DNA of 64,000 bases from an uncultured Oscillospiraceae bacterium (GCA_910579485.1 CAJTVO010000002.1:1-64000), one strand, 5' to 3'; positions 42,973-53,156 are shown, counted from the first letter of the stretch. A program made the numbers and translations. The notes: a model not told the origin generated them from the sequence alone.

Positions 42973-43857
42973 CTATTCCCCGCCGGAGCGGGCCGCCTTG
43001 CGGTAGGCCAGGGGCGTTGTATGGTACTTTTTCTGGAAGGCCCGGGTGAAATAGGAGTGGTTGTGGAACCCGCAGTTCTCCGCCACGTCGATCACCCGGT
43101 AGTCCGTCTCCGACAGCTGCTTGGCCGCCAGCTCCAGACGGTAGTCCACTAGGTAGGCGTTGAAGCTCATGCCCGTGAACTCCTTGAAGAGCTTCATGAA
43201 GTAGCTCTCCGAGAAGCCACAGCGCTTCGCCGCCTCCTGGATGGAGACCTCCCTGTCGTAGCAGTTCTGGACGTAGTAGAGCGCGTCCTTCAGTCTGCCA
43301 TAGGACAGGCGCAGTCCGCCGTCGCTGGCGGCGGCGGGGACGCTGTACTGGGTCATGTGGTAGAGGAGCTGGAAGAGGTTCGATTTCACCATCAGCTCAT
43401 AGGTGGAGTGGCTCTCCCGCCGGTGGGCTATCAAGGGCAGGACGCAGGGGGCCGCATCGAGGTTGAACGCGGAGCCTGCGGGCTGGAAGCAGTCCATGGT
43501 CCGCTCCCCGTTCACGAAGGGGAGGACGTATTTGTCGTAGCAGGGGTCTCCCCCGGCGCCTTTGAAGAGGGACGGGTGGAAGATGATATTGTAGTACTCC
43601 CCCTCCGCCGGTCCGGCACGCTCGATGGAGTGGACCGCGTGGGGCAGGACCACCAGCAGGTCCCCGGCCCGGAGGGTATAGGCCTGCCCCCAAAGGGCCG
43701 CCTGGATGCTCCCCGTCTCGCAGTAGATCAGCTCAAAGCCCTCGTGCCAGTGCAGGGGGAAGGAGTGTATCCACTCCGGGATGCGTCCGCGGTAGACGCT
43801 ATAGGGAAAGGCGATGCTTCCATGTATTTTTGTTTCGTGCAGCTCTGCGCAGTCCAT
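42973..43857 (-). CDS. AraC family regulator with cupin sensor domain
   Basis: 294 residues from the ATG at 43857 (GGAGGAAC). N-terminal cupin domain (about 30-110: HWHEGFELIYCETGS, LRAGDLLVVLPHAVHSIE) binds an effector, probably a sugar. C-terminal AraC double HTH (about 195-290: SIQEAAKRCGFSESYFMKLFKEFTG, then VIDVAENCGFHNHSYFTRAFQKKYHTTPLAYRK). It is divergent from the GH13 amylase-MATE operon and probably controls it. Confidence 0.92.
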   Translation of the reverse strand: MDCAELHETKIHGSIAFPYSVYRGRIPEWIHSFPLHWHEGFELIYCETGSIQAALWGQAYTLRAGDLLVVLPHAVHSIERAGPAEGEYYNIIFHPSLFKGAGGDPCYDKYVLPFVNGERTMDCFQPAGSAFNLDAAPCVLPLIAHRRESHSTYELMVKSNLFQLLYHMTQYSVPAAASDGGLRLSYGRLKDALYYVQNCYDREVSIQEAAKRCGFSESYFMKLFKEFTGMSFNAYLVDYRLELAAKQLSETDYRVIDVAENCGFHNHSYFTRAFQKKYHTTPLAYRKAARSGGE

Positions 43858-44025
43858 AGGCGTTCCTCCGGCGGCAGGTCGTTTTAAAAATAGGATCGTG
43901 TTAAAAAGGCAGGGGTATATTGCAAGAATCATACCACGGAAAAGTGTACAATGCAAGCAGATCGCGCGCCCCTCTTTCAGCAGAGCGGGACGCGGCGGAA
44001 CACAGAGAAGCAAAGGAGCATCGGC

Positions 44026-45765
44026 ATGGAGCTTGCAGCCATCAGACACTTCGCAGACAACAACTACTGCTACGCCGTGGAGGAGGGCCGCTTCCTCATC
44101 CGGCTGGAGACCAAACGGGGGGATATGGCAAAAGTCCGCCTCCACGCGCAGGAAAAATACCTCCCCGTCTCCTATCTGGACACCCGGCAGATATACGACA
44201 TGACCCTGGCCTGCTCGGACCGGTACAGGGATTATTACGAAGCCGTCATTTCCATCGACGTGGTCTGCCTCCGGTATTTCTTCGAGCTGGAGGATACCTC
44301 CGGTCAGGTGACATACTTCGGGAACCACGAATTTCATGACACGTGCGTCACGGACATCGAGCTGATGTTTGACTGTCCCCAGACCCTCCGGGAGGAGGAA
44401 CGCTTCCTCCTCCCCAGCTGGGCGAAAAACAAGGTGATCTACCAGATATTCCCCTCCCGGTTCGCCACGGACAAGCAGGTGCCCGACGAGGTATGGTATC
44501 AGGCTCCCATTGATCTGGACGCGGACCTCCAGGGGTCCCTCCGGGGCATCATCGACCGGCTGGATCACCTCCAGGAGCTGGGAGTGGACATCCTTTACAT
44601 GACCCCCGTGTTCCGCTCCGGGTCCAGCCACAAATACAACACCGACGACTACTACGCCATCGATCCCTCCTTCGGCACCAAGGAGGATCTGCGGGAGCTG
44701 GTCCAGAAGGCCCACAGCCGGGGGATGTACGTCATTCTGGACGGCGTGTTCAACCATACCTCCATGAACTTCTTCGCCTTCCAGGATCTGAAGGAGAAGG
44801 AGGAACAGTCCAAATATCTGGACTGGTACTACCCCAGGTCCTTCCCCCTCACCGCCAAACAGGGAGAGCGTCCCAGCTACAAGACCTTCAGCTTCGTGGG
44901 CGGGATGCCGAAGCTGAACCTACGGAACAAGGAGGCGGCAGACTTCGCCATCGACGTGGCCTCCTACTGGATCAAAGAGTGTGATATCGACGGCTGGCGT
45001 CTGGATGTGGCGGACGAGATCCATCACGGCTTCTGGAAGCGGTTCCGCCGGGAGATCAAGGCGGTGAAGCCGGACGCGCTGATCGTGGGCGAGGTCTGGC
45101 ATTACGCCGGTGACTTCCTGGGGGGCGACGAGTGGGACAGCGTGATGAACTACCCCTTCTGCCACGCGGTCCGGGATCTGGTTGCGCGGGGGACCCTGCG
45201 CCCGTCTGAGCTGCTCAGCGATCTGGGCTTCCTCCGGGGAAATCTGCACCGGGACGTGGAGGGGTATCTCTGGAACTTCATCGACACCCACGACACGGCC
45301 AGGTTCCTCTACTCCGCCGGGAACGATCCCCGGAAGCAGCGCCTGGCGGCGGCGTTTCAGCTCCTGCTCCCCGGGATGCCCATGATCTACTACGGCGACG
45401 AGGTGGGCATGACCGGATGCTCCGACAGGGACTGCCGCCGGGGAATGCTGTGGGACGAGGCGCGGCAGGATAAAGATACGCTGGCCTGGTACCAGCGGCT
45501 GGTCCGGCTCCGGCGCCAGGCCCCGGTGCTGACGGAGGGAACCGTCGTCAGGCAGTGGGCGGAGGACGGCGAGGGACTGCTGTTTATCGAGCGTCAGCTG
45601 GGTGACCAGCGTGTCACTCTGGTCTTCCACACGGAGGAGGGGACCGCTTCCCTGCCGGAGCTGCGGGGCCAATACGACCTGATCTCCGGGCAGGAATTTT
45701 CCGGTACGCTGGGCGGTTATGAGGCGGCGGTGCTGGCGGAAGCAGGCGGTGGACGGGAAGTATGA
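44026..45765 (+). CDS. GH13 neopullulanase/cyclomaltodextrinase-type alpha-glycosidase
   Basis: 579 residues from the ATG at 44026 (AAAGGAG). N-terminal CBM34-like beta domain (1-130), (beta/alpha)8 barrel from VIYQIFPSRF, nucleophile D327 in GWRLDVADE, acid/base E356 in VGEVWH, and the third carboxylate in FIDTHDTAR; C-terminal beta domain from ~500. No signal peptide, so it degrades imported maltodextrins or cyclodextrins. Its stop overlaps the next start (ATGA). Confidence 0.92.
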   Translation: MELAAIRHFADNNYCYAVEEGRFLIRLETKRGDMAKVRLHAQEKYLPVSYLDTRQIYDMTLACSDRYRDYYEAVISIDVVCLRYFFELEDTSGQVTYFGNHEFHDTCVTDIELMFDCPQTLREEERFLLPSWAKNKVIYQIFPSRFATDKQVPDEVWYQAPIDLDADLQGSLRGIIDRLDHLQELGVDILYMTPVFRSGSSHKYNTDDYYAIDPSFGTKEDLRELVQKAHSRGMYVILDGVFNHTSMNFFAFQDLKEKEEQSKYLDWYYPRSFPLTAKQGERPSYKTFSFVGGMPKLNLRNKEAADFAIDVASYWIKECDIDGWRLDVADEIHHGFWKRFRREIKAVKPDALIVGEVWHYAGDFLGGDEWDSVMNYPFCHAVRDLVARGTLRPSELLSDLGFLRGNLHRDVEGYLWNFIDTHDTARFLYSAGNDPRKQRLAAAFQLLLPGMPMIYYGDEVGMTGCSDRDCRRGMLWDEARQDKDTLAWYQRLVRLRRQAPVLTEGTVVRQWAEDGEGLLFIERQLGDQRVTLVFHTEEGTASLPELRGQYDLISGQEFSGTLGGYEAAVLAEAGGGREV

Positions 45766-47102
45766 GCACCCAGGTATCCGCGCGGTCCTTCACAAAGCTG
45801 TATATCCCCATTCTGCTGGAGACCCTCTGCTCCATGCTGGCGGGCATGGTGGACACCGTCATGCTCTCCACCGTGGGTGACGCCGCCGTGGGGGCCGTCG
45901 GCACGGCCAACACCTACACCTCCCTCTTTATCATCATGTTCAACATCGTGTCCTCCGGCATGACCGCCGTCATGACGCAGTACATCGGCGCAAAAAAGGC
46001 GGGGATAGCCTACCAGGCCAGACAGCTGGGACTGGTTTTCAGCCTCGCGGCGGGGACGCTGCTCTCCCTGTTTCTCTTCGCCTTCTCCGGGAGCGTCCTG
46101 GAGGTCGTGGGCGCGGCGCCGCTGCTCATGGACCATGCCAAGACCTATCTGCGGATCGTGGGGAGCTTCCTCTTCCTTAACGCCCTGATCCCCGTCTTCT
46201 CCAACTACCTGCGGGCCTTCGGGCACACCAGGCCGCCGTTGGCGGCGGCCCTGCTGTCCAACGGGATGAACCTGATCCTCAACGCCCTGTTCCTGTTCGT
46301 CTTCCACAGCGGCGTGGCGGGCGTGGCCGCCGCTACGGTCATCTCCAGGGCGCTGAATCTGGTCATCGTGATGACCGCCTCCCGGCTCCTGGTCCATGCC
46401 AAGGAGGACCCGGAACGGATGCGCAGCCGGGATGTCTTCGCCCAGATCATCCGGGTGGGCCTGCCCTCGGCCCTGGAGACCGCCGCCTACCATGTGGCCA
46501 TGACGCTGACTATCCGGTTTTTGAATCAGATGGACAGCGAGGGGCTCAATGTGACCGCCCGGGCGTATGCCGTGCAGATCACCAACTTCTCCTTCTGCGC
46601 CGCGGCGGCGCTGGCAAGCACCAACGCCATTCTCACCGGCTGGCGGATCGGCGAGGGGGACTATGAGAGCTGCGACCGGGGCACCAAGCGGGCCGCCTGC
46701 ATCGGGATCGCCATCGCGGCGGGGCTGGAGCTCCTGTTCGCCCTCGGTTCCGGCTTCCTGCTCCGGATGTTCACGGATGATCCGGAGATGATTGCCCTGG
46801 CCAGCCGCCTCCTGGTCATCGATATCGCCCTGGAGGTGGGGCGGGCCGCGAATCTGGTATTCGGCCAGGCGCTGAAGACCAGCGGGGATGCCCTGTTCAC
46901 CACCGTTATCGCGGTGATCTTTATGTACCTGTGCATGGTGGGCGGCACCTGGTTCTTCGGGATCCATCTGGGATGGATGGCCGTGGGCGCGTATGTCGGG
47001 CTGGCCAGCGACGAGTGCATCCGGGCGGTGTGCATGGCCCTGCGTTGGCGGTCCGGCAAGTGGCGGACCAAGGGATTCATCCAGAGGGAAAGCACTCAGT
47101 AG
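45762..47102 (+). CDS. MATE family efflux transporter
   Basis: 446 residues, twelve hydrophobic helices, starting KLYIPILLETLCSMLAGMVDTVMLS as usual for MATE proteins. Sodium- or proton-driven export of small molecules across the membrane. Translationally coupled to the amylase gene, an odd partner; export of a sugar-derived product or chance coupling are both possible. Confidence 0.9.
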   Translation: MSTQVSARSFTKLYIPILLETLCSMLAGMVDTVMLSTVGDAAVGAVGTANTYTSLFIIMFNIVSSGMTAVMTQYIGAKKAGIAYQARQLGLVFSLAAGTLLSLFLFAFSGSVLEVVGAAPLLMDHAKTYLRIVGSFLFLNALIPVFSNYLRAFGHTRPPLAAALLSNGMNLILNALFLFVFHSGVAGVAAATVISRALNLVIVMTASRLLVHAKEDPERMRSRDVFAQIIRVGLPSALETAAYHVAMTLTIRFLNQMDSEGLNVTARAYAVQITNFSFCAAAALASTNAILTGWRIGEGDYESCDRGTKRAACIGIAIAAGLELLFALGSGFLLRMFTDDPEMIALASRLLVIDIALEVGRAANLVFGQALKTSGDALFTTVIAVIFMYLCMVGGTWFFGIHLGWMAVGAYVGLASDECIRAVCMALRWRSGKWRTKGFIQRESTQ

Positions 47103-47117
47103 AGCAAAGAAAACAAA

Positions 47118-47166
47118 AGGACCCCCGCAGGAAGGCGTTTCCTCCTGCGGGGGCCGCTCTTATTTT
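47118..47166. terminator. Bidirectional terminator
   Basis: Perfect 11-bp stem (47122-47132 with 47143-47153). The plus side continues into CTTATTTTC, the minus side into TCCTTTTGTTTTC, so it can end both the MATE gene and rsgA. Confidence 0.85.
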
Positions 47167-47182
47167 CAAATTCTCCCAAGCG

Positions 47183-48070
47183 TCACCGCCGGGGCATGGA
47201 CCAGGCCCGGACATCCTTCAGCTCATTATAAAGCCGGACGTAGCTCTCGTGGCGGCTGCGGGGGATCTTTCCCTCCTTTACCGCCCGCAGGACGGCGCAG
47301 CCCTTTTCCTTCGTATGACTGCACCCCACAAAGCGGCACTGGTCCAGATAGGGCCGAAACTCCAGAAAGGACTCCGGAAGATGCTCCTTCAGCTCCAGAT
47401 CCAGGTCCTGGGCGTCAAAGGAGCCGAAGCCAGGGGTGTCGATCACCTCGCCGCCGCAGTCTAAACGGTAGAGCTCCACATGGCGGGTGGTGTGCTTCCC
47501 GCGGCCCAGCCGCTGGCTGACCTCCGCTACCTGGAGGGAGAAACCAGGCTGGATGGCGTTGAGCAGGCTGGACTTCCCCACGCCGGAGTTGCCCGTGAAG
47601 ACGGACAGCTTCCCCCGCAGCAGCTCCATCAGCTCCGGGATGCCCTTCCCTGTCTCCGCGCTGGTGCAGACGGTGGGAAATCCGGCGGCGCGGTATATCT
47701 CCGCCAGGGGCTCCCCCGCCGCCAAGTCGCACTTGTTGACGCAGACCACCACGCCGCAGTCCTTCAGAGCGGCGATGGCGGACACCCGGTCAATGAGGAA
47801 CGGGTCCGTCACCGGCACGGCCAGGGAGGCTACCGCCACCAGCTGGTCCACGTTGGCCGCCGCCGGACGGTCGAAGGCGCTGCGCCTGGGCTCGATCTCC
47901 CAGACCATGCCCTCGCCCTCGCCGGTCTCCTTTACCTCCACCCAGTCGCCCACCAGGGGGCTGCGGCCCTCCTGGCGGAATTTCCCCCGGGCGCGGCAGG
48001 TGACGGTCCGACCGTCCACGTCCACGTAGTAGAAGCCGCTGAGGGCCTTTCGTATCCTCCCCCTGCTCAC
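47183..48070 (-). CDS. rsgA: Ribosome small subunit GTPase RsgA
   Basis: 295 residues from a GTG overlapping the prkC stop (GTGA). OB fold (1-70), circularly permuted GTPase with G4 NKCD, G5-like TSAE, G1 GNSGVGKSS, G3 DTPGFG, and a zinc end CRFVGCSHTKEKGC. Helps final maturation of the 30S subunit. Last gene of the operon. Confidence 0.96.
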   Translation of the reverse strand: MSRGRIRKALSGFYYVDVDGRTVTCRARGKFRQEGRSPLVGDWVEVKETGEGEGMVWEIEPRRSAFDRPAAANVDQLVAVASLAVPVTDPFLIDRVSAIAALKDCGVVVCVNKCDLAAGEPLAEIYRAAGFPTVCTSAETGKGIPELMELLRGKLSVFTGNSGVGKSSLLNAIQPGFSLQVAEVSQRLGRGKHTTRHVELYRLDCGGEVIDTPGFGSFDAQDLDLELKEHLPESFLEFRPYLDQCRFVGCSHTKEKGCAVLRAVKEGKIPRSRHESYVRLYNELKDVRAWSMPRR

Positions 48071-50034
48071 TGGAACTGGATCTCCTCGTCCCAGAACAGC
48101 TTGTTGGCGGCGTAGATCTCCAGCTTGTGATCGCCCGCCTCGGCCTGCAGCGTCAGGGAGAGGGTCCCGTAGTTGCCGGGGACCTCCTGGTCGAAGACGA
48201 TCTCCCGGTCCAGGAAGATCTGCACCAGGACGGGGTCCTCGCTGTAGGGCACGTCGAAGGTGATCGGGTAGGAGATCAACTTCGGCCCCTCGCTGTAGGT
48301 GAAGGTGACGGTGGTGCCTTCCGGCACGCTCTCCCCAGTATCGATGCTCTGGGTCAGAACGGTACCCTCCGGCTCGGAGCTTTCCACTTTGGTGAACTCA
48401 GCTACCAGATTGAGTGTATTCATCTTATCCTGCACCGACTCCACGGTCTCTCCCAAGCAGGACACCATGGTAGAGTAGATGATCTCCGGGCCCTTGCTGA
48501 CGTACAGCGTCACCATATCCCCCTCTTTGAGGACGGTGCCCGCCGCCGGTTCGCTGCGGATGACGCACCCGGCCTCGATCTCCTCATGGAACTCCTGCTC
48601 CGGGGCCTCCTCAATGGTCAGGTGAAGCTCACTGAGCCCCTTGGTCTGCTGGATGCGCAGACGGGCGGAGCGGGCCTCGTCCCCCACCACATCCGGCATC
48701 TCTCCGGAACGGGACCCCAGGCTGATGGTGACATTAATGGGGATCAGGTCGCCCTTGGCGTTCTTACGGATGCGCTCGGCCTCGGGGTCCTGGCGGATGA
48801 TCTGGCCCTCGGCGTACTCTGCGTTGTGCTCATGGCCCGCTTCCACCAGCTCGAAGATGCCCTTGACGGTCTCCAGCTCCTCCGCCTCCTCGATGGTCAT
48901 GCCGACAATGTTGGGGACGGAGTACTCGGGGATCTCCTCGTGCTGGAAGCTCTCCATGATGCCGTTATACATCTTCAAGCCGCCGAAGTAGCCCACGCCC
49001 AACACCAGCAGGATCATGATCAGTATCTTCCACCAGTTGCTCCTGGGCTTGTCGTAGTACTCATCGTCGTCATCGTCCTCAATGGGAGGCGGCGCATAAT
49101 GATTCTGTTTCGTTCTGGTCACCCCCGTATTCGGGATATATTGGGTGGGTTCGTCTCCCCCGCTCCCTGTCTCACGCCGAAGCTCCTCGGCGGAATATTC
49201 GAAGTTGATGTTGGGGTCCTTGCGGAAGGCCTCCAGGTCCGCCAGCATCTCGTCGGCGGTGGAGTAGCGCTTGTTCCGGTCCGGCGCCATGGCCTTCATA
49301 CATATCTGCTCCAGGGCCTCCGGGATCTCCGGGTCGATCTCCCGGGGACTGAGGGGCACGGCGCTGAAATGCTGGATGGCCACGCTCACCGGGTCCGAAC
49401 CCTCGAAGGGCAGGCGGCTGGTGAGCATCTCGTAGAGCACCACGCCGGCGGAGTAGATATCGCTGCGGTTGTCGGTATAGTCCCCCTTGGCCTGCTCGGG
49501 AGAGATATAGTGGACGGAGCCGATGGCCTCGTTGGAAGGGTTGGACCCGTTGGACAGGAAGGCGATGCCGAAGTCCGTCACCTTCACCGTGCCGTCCCGG
49601 AGGACCATGATGTTCTGGGGCTTGATGTCCCGGTGGACGATGCCCCGGCTGTGGGCGTGGCTGAGCCCCTTCATGATCTGGGTGATAAAGTGGAGGGACT
49701 CCGGCCAGTTCAGCTTTCCCCGCCGCTCCATGTACTGCTTGAGGGTGATGCCGTCAATAAGCTCCATGACGATATAGTCCATGTCCCCCCGGCGGCTCAC
49801 GTCGTACACCGCCATGATGTTGGGGTGGCTGAGCATGGCGACGGCCTGGGACTCGTCGTGGAACCGGCGGCGGAACTCCGCGTCCTCGCTCAGGTCCTTC
49901 TTCAGCATCTTGATGGCCACCATCCGGTTGAGCCGGTGGCATTTCGCTTTGAAGACCACCGCCATGCCCCCGGTCCCGATGACCTCCAGGATCTCATAGC
50001 GGTTATCCAGCATCTTTCCTATGTATCGTTCCAT
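48067..50034 (-). CDS. prkC: PASTA-domain Ser/Thr protein kinase
   Basis: 655 residues from the ATG at 50034 (a TTG six bases earlier is possible). Kinase domain 1-270: glycine loop GTGGMAVVF, VAIK, HRDIKPQN, DFG, SPEQ. A linker with many acidic residues, one membrane helix (about 338-358, ILIMILLVLGVGYFGGL) and about three extracellular PASTA domains that bind muropeptides. It signals growth and spore germination. Paired with its phosphatase upstream. Confidence 0.95.
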   Translation of the reverse strand: MERYIGKMLDNRYEILEVIGTGGMAVVFKAKCHRLNRMVAIKMLKKDLSEDAEFRRRFHDESQAVAMLSHPNIMAVYDVSRRGDMDYIVMELIDGITLKQYMERRGKLNWPESLHFITQIMKGLSHAHSRGIVHRDIKPQNIMVLRDGTVKVTDFGIAFLSNGSNPSNEAIGSVHYISPEQAKGDYTDNRSDIYSAGVVLYEMLTSRLPFEGSDPVSVAIQHFSAVPLSPREIDPEIPEALEQICMKAMAPDRNKRYSTADEMLADLEAFRKDPNINFEYSAEELRRETGSGGDEPTQYIPNTGVTRTKQNHYAPPPIEDDDDDEYYDKPRSNWWKILIMILLVLGVGYFGGLKMYNGIMESFQHEEIPEYSVPNIVGMTIEEAEELETVKGIFELVEAGHEHNAEYAEGQIIRQDPEAERIRKNAKGDLIPINVTISLGSRSGEMPDVVGDEARSARLRIQQTKGLSELHLTIEEAPEQEFHEEIEAGCVIRSEPAAGTVLKEGDMVTLYVSKGPEIIYSTMVSCLGETVESVQDKMNTLNLVAEFTKVESSEPEGTVLTQSIDTGESVPEGTTVTFTYSEGPKLISYPITFDVPYSEDPVLVQIFLDREIVFDQEVPGNYGTLSLTLQAEAGDHKLEIYAANKLFWDEEIQFQ

Positions 50035-50059
50035 AGTCAAGTATTCCTTTCTTTCCCGG

Positions 50060-50803
50060 TCACTGCCGGCACAGCAGCACGGCGGTCACGTTGTCCGGCG
50101 CGCCCTGCTCCTTCGCCAGCTCCAGCAGCCGGTCGAGACACCGGTTGTCCTTTGTGCCCCGCAATATCTCCCGGGCCAGCTCCTGATCCGTCACCGTGCC
50201 GGTGAGTCCGTCGGTACACAGCAGCAGGCAGTCCCCTGGCTCCAGGGAGACGGTATAGCTGTCGCTGAACGCCTCCCGGTCCGGGCCCAGGGCCCTGGTG
50301 ATGATATTCCGGTTGGGGTGGCTGCGGGCTTCCTCCTCGGTGATGTTCCCCTGCTCCACCAGCCGCTCCACTACGGAGTGGTCCCTGGTGATCCGGGTGA
50401 TGTCCCCCCCGCCGCGGACGACGTAGGCCCGGCTGTCGCCCACGTTGTCCACCAGGGCCTCCCCGTCCCGCAGGATGGCGGAGACCAGGGTGGTCCCCAT
50501 GCCCCGCAGTCCGTCCCCGGCGCAGGATCGCTCATAGACGGCGGTGTTGGCGGAGGCCACGGCAAAGGCCGTCACCTCCCGGACCTGCTCCCAGGTCATA
50601 TCCTTCCGGAGGTTGCCCATGCAGGTGGTCTGGAAGGTGTCCACCGCCAGACGGCTGGCCAGCTTCCCGCCTCCAGGCCCTCCCATGCCGTCGCAGACCA
50701 CGCACACGGTGAAGCCGGTGTCCTCGCTGACCTGGACGGCGTAGGCGTCCTGATTCTCCCGGCGCACCAGTCCGATGTCGGTCATGCCCCAGATGTTCAT
50801 CAT
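50060..50803 (-). CDS. stp: PP2C-type Ser/Thr phosphatase
   Basis: 247 residues. Motifs: RRENQDAY, VCDGMGGPGGG, GMGTTLVSAIL, GDSRAYVV, DHSVV, CTDGLTG and APDNVTAVL. Dephosphorylates PrkC and its targets. The start overlaps the rlmN stop (ATGA). Known as prpC in Bacillus. Confidence 0.95.
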   Translation of the reverse strand: MMNIWGMTDIGLVRRENQDAYAVQVSEDTGFTVCVVCDGMGGPGGGKLASRLAVDTFQTTCMGNLRKDMTWEQVREVTAFAVASANTAVYERSCAGDGLRGMGTTLVSAILRDGEALVDNVGDSRAYVVRGGGDITRITRDHSVVERLVEQGNITEEEARSHPNRNIITRALGPDREAFSDSYTVSLEPGDCLLLCTDGLTGTVTDQELAREILRGTKDNRCLDRLLELAKEQGAPDNVTAVLLCRQ

Positions 50804-51843
50804 TTCTCCCTCTCCTCTCTTTCCTGCTCCATGGCCTTCCGCCGCAGCTGGCCGCAGCTGGCGTCGATATCGCCGCCCAGACTGCGCCGCACAGTGGCGG
50901 TCACGCCCTGCTCCTCAAGACGCCGCTGGAACTGCCGCACCCGGCGGCTGGGTTTCAGCGGGCTCTCCGCTACGTCGTTGAGGGGGATCAGGTTCACATG
51001 CCCCGGCATTCCCCGGAGCTTTTTCACGATCAGGTCCGCCTGCCAGCCGGCATCGTTGACGCCGTCGATCATGGCGTACTCGAAGCTGATGCGGCGGCCC
51101 GTCTTTTTGAAGTAGTCGTGGCAGGCCTCGAACAGCTCGTCCACGCCGTAGGCCCGGTCCACCGGCATGATCCGGCTCCGGGTCTCCCCGTCCGGCGCGT
51201 GGAGGGACACCGAAAGGGTCAGCTGCAGCTCCATGTCCGCCAAACGGCGGATGCCCGGGAGCACGCCGCAGGTGGACAGGCTGATGTGCCGCATCCCAAT
51301 GTTCAGCCCCAGGGGGTGGTTCACCAGCTCCAGGAACCGCAGCACGTTGTCCAGGTTATCCATGGGCTCCCCGATGCCCATCAGCACGATGTTGGATACG
51401 CTCAGGCCGCTGTCCAGCTGGGTAAACAGCACCTGCTCCAGCATCTCCCCCGGCGTCAGGTCCCGGACCTTCCCCCCAAGGGTGGAGGCGCAGAAGGCGC
51501 ACCCCATCCGGCACCCCACCTGGCTGGAGATGCACACAGTGTTGCCGTGACGGTATTGCATGAGCACCGTCTCGATACAGTTGCCATCGTGGAGCTCCCA
51601 GAGGTACTTGACGGTGCCGTCGGCTTGGGACATCTGCTTCCGGGCCACGGACAGGCCGTCTGCCCGGTACGCCTCCGCCAGCTTCTCCCGGAGGGGCTTC
51701 GATATGTCGCTCATCTCATCGAAGGAGCGCACGCCCCGGTGGAGCCAGGTGAAGACCTGTTTCCCTCGGAAGGCCGGTTCGCCCAGGGCCTTCAAGGCCG
51801 CCGTCAGCTCCTCCAGGGTCATGGATCGTATGTCTGTTTTCAT
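50800..51843 (-). CDS. rlmN: Dual-specificity 23S rRNA/tRNA adenine-C2 methyltransferase RlmN
   Basis: 347 residues from the ATG at 51843, overlapping the rsmB stop. Radical SAM triad C111-x3-C115-x2-C118 (CRMGCAFC), GxGEPMDN SAM contact, STCG and the methylated Cys near the C-terminus in DIDASCGQL. Methylates A2503 of 23S rRNA. Confidence 0.97.
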   Translation of the reverse strand: MKTDIRSMTLEELTAALKALGEPAFRGKQVFTWLHRGVRSFDEMSDISKPLREKLAEAYRADGLSVARKQMSQADGTVKYLWELHDGNCIETVLMQYRHGNTVCISSQVGCRMGCAFCASTLGGKVRDLTPGEMLEQVLFTQLDSGLSVSNIVLMGIGEPMDNLDNVLRFLELVNHPLGLNIGMRHISLSTCGVLPGIRRLADMELQLTLSVSLHAPDGETRSRIMPVDRAYGVDELFEACHDYFKKTGRRISFEYAMIDGVNDAGWQADLIVKKLRGMPGHVNLIPLNDVAESPLKPSRRVRQFQRRLEEQGVTATVRRSLGGDIDASCGQLRRKAMEQEREEREK

Positions 51844-53156
51844 GATCGCCTCATCCTGCAGATGTAAAATCCGTCCGTTCCGTGGCGCTGGGGCCACAGG
51901 GTCAGACTGCCGTCGTTCTCCCCCTCCAGTCCCGGCAGGCGGAAGGGCTCCAAGTGAAACTCCGGCCGGTTGGACAGGAAGTCCGCCGTGACCGCCCCGT
52001 TTTCCTCCGGCAGGACGGTACAGGTGGCATACAGCAGTATGCCGCCGGGCTTCACATACCGGCCTGCGTTCTCCAGGATGGCGCGCTGCACCCGGGGCAG
52101 GCCCGCCAATTGGGCGGGGTCTTTGTAGCGGATATCCGGCTTCTTCCGGATAATGCCCAGGCCGGAGCAGGGCACGTCGCACAGCACGGCGTCGAAAGCC
52201 TCCAGCCACTCCTCCCGGCACTGCCGTCCATCGGCCAGCCCGGCGTGGATGCAGGTCAGGCCCAGGCGCTCCGCGCCCTTTTCTATGAGGGCCAGCTTAT
52301 GCCGGTGGATATCGCAGGCCGCGATCTCGCCCCGGTCCTCCATGACCATGGCGGCGGCAAAGGACTTGCCGCCCGGGGCGGCGCACACGTCCAGCACCCG
52401 GGCTCCCGGCTCCACGCCGGAGGCCAGCACCGCCGCCCGCGCGGCGGCGTCCTGGACCTGGAACCATCCCTGCTGAAAGGCGGGCATGGCCTCCAGACTG
52501 CCTCCGCCGGTGAGCAGCCAGCACTCCGGCATCCAGGGGTGGGGCTTGACCTCCGCCCCGGCATCCCGCAGGCTCTCCTCCAGCTCCGCCGCCGTACACC
52601 GCAGAGGGTTGCGCTGGATGGTGGTGGGGACGGCCTCGTTGTCCAGGCGGAGATATTCTTCCGCTTCCTCCTCCCCCAGCAGCTCCACGAGCCGCCGGAC
52701 CAGCCACTCCGGGTGGCTGTAGCGCAGAGACAGATATTGGACACGGTCTCCCGCCGGTATCTCCGGCAGGGCGTCCTTCTCCCGGCTCAGCCGCCGGAGG
52801 ACGGCGTTCACCATGCCCGAGGCCCGCTGGTGCTTCTTTCGCTTTACCAGCTCCACGCTCTCGTCCACGGCAGCGCTGTCCGGCACCCGGTCCATGAACA
52901 GGATCTGATACGCGCCCAGCCGCAGCACGTCCCGAATGAAGGGCTCCAGGGACTCGAAGCGCTGGGTGCAGCAGGCGTCCAGATAATGATCCAGCAGCGC
53001 CCGGTTCTGAAGGACGCCGTAGGTCAGCCGGGCGGCCAAGGCCGCCTCCCGGCGGTCCAGTTCACGGCAGGCCGCCTTCAGGCTGCCATCGGACCAGGCG
53101 TCCAGACGGCGGCAGGCCGTCAGGGCGGTCAGAGCCGCCTCCCTTCCCATGCCCAT
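51840..53156 (-). CDS. rsmB: 16S rRNA m5C967 methyltransferase RsmB
   Basis: 438 residues. NusB-like RNA-binding domain (1-130), then the methyltransferase with SAM loop DVCAAPGGKS, catalytic Cys in DVPCSG and second Cys in YATCTVLPEENG. Start joined to the previous stop as TGATG with GGAGG upstream. Confidence 0.95.
   Translation of the reverse strand: MGMGREAALTALTACRRLDAWSDGSLKAACRELDRREAALAARLTYGVLQNRALLDHYLDACCTQRFESLEPFIRDVLRLGAYQILFMDRVPDSAAVDESVELVKRKKHQRASGMVNAVLRRLSREKDALPEIPAGDRVQYLSLRYSHPEWLVRRLVELLGEEEAEEYLRLDNEAVPTTIQRNPLRCTAAELEESLRDAGAEVKPHPWMPECWLLTGGGSLEAMPAFQQGWFQVQDAAARAAVLASGVEPGARVLDVCAAPGGKSFAAAMVMEDRGEIAACDIHRHKLALIEKGAERLGLTCIHAGLADGRQCREEWLEAFDAVLCDVPCSGLGIIRKKPDIRYKDPAQLAGLPRVQRAILENAGRYVKPGGILLYATCTVLPEENGAVTADFLSNRPEFHLEPFRLPGLEGENDGSLTLWPQRHGTDGFYICRMRRS

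Noticed and set aside
48127..50205. Long plus-strand open frame opposite prkC
   Set aside because: Shadow of prkC; no start signal.
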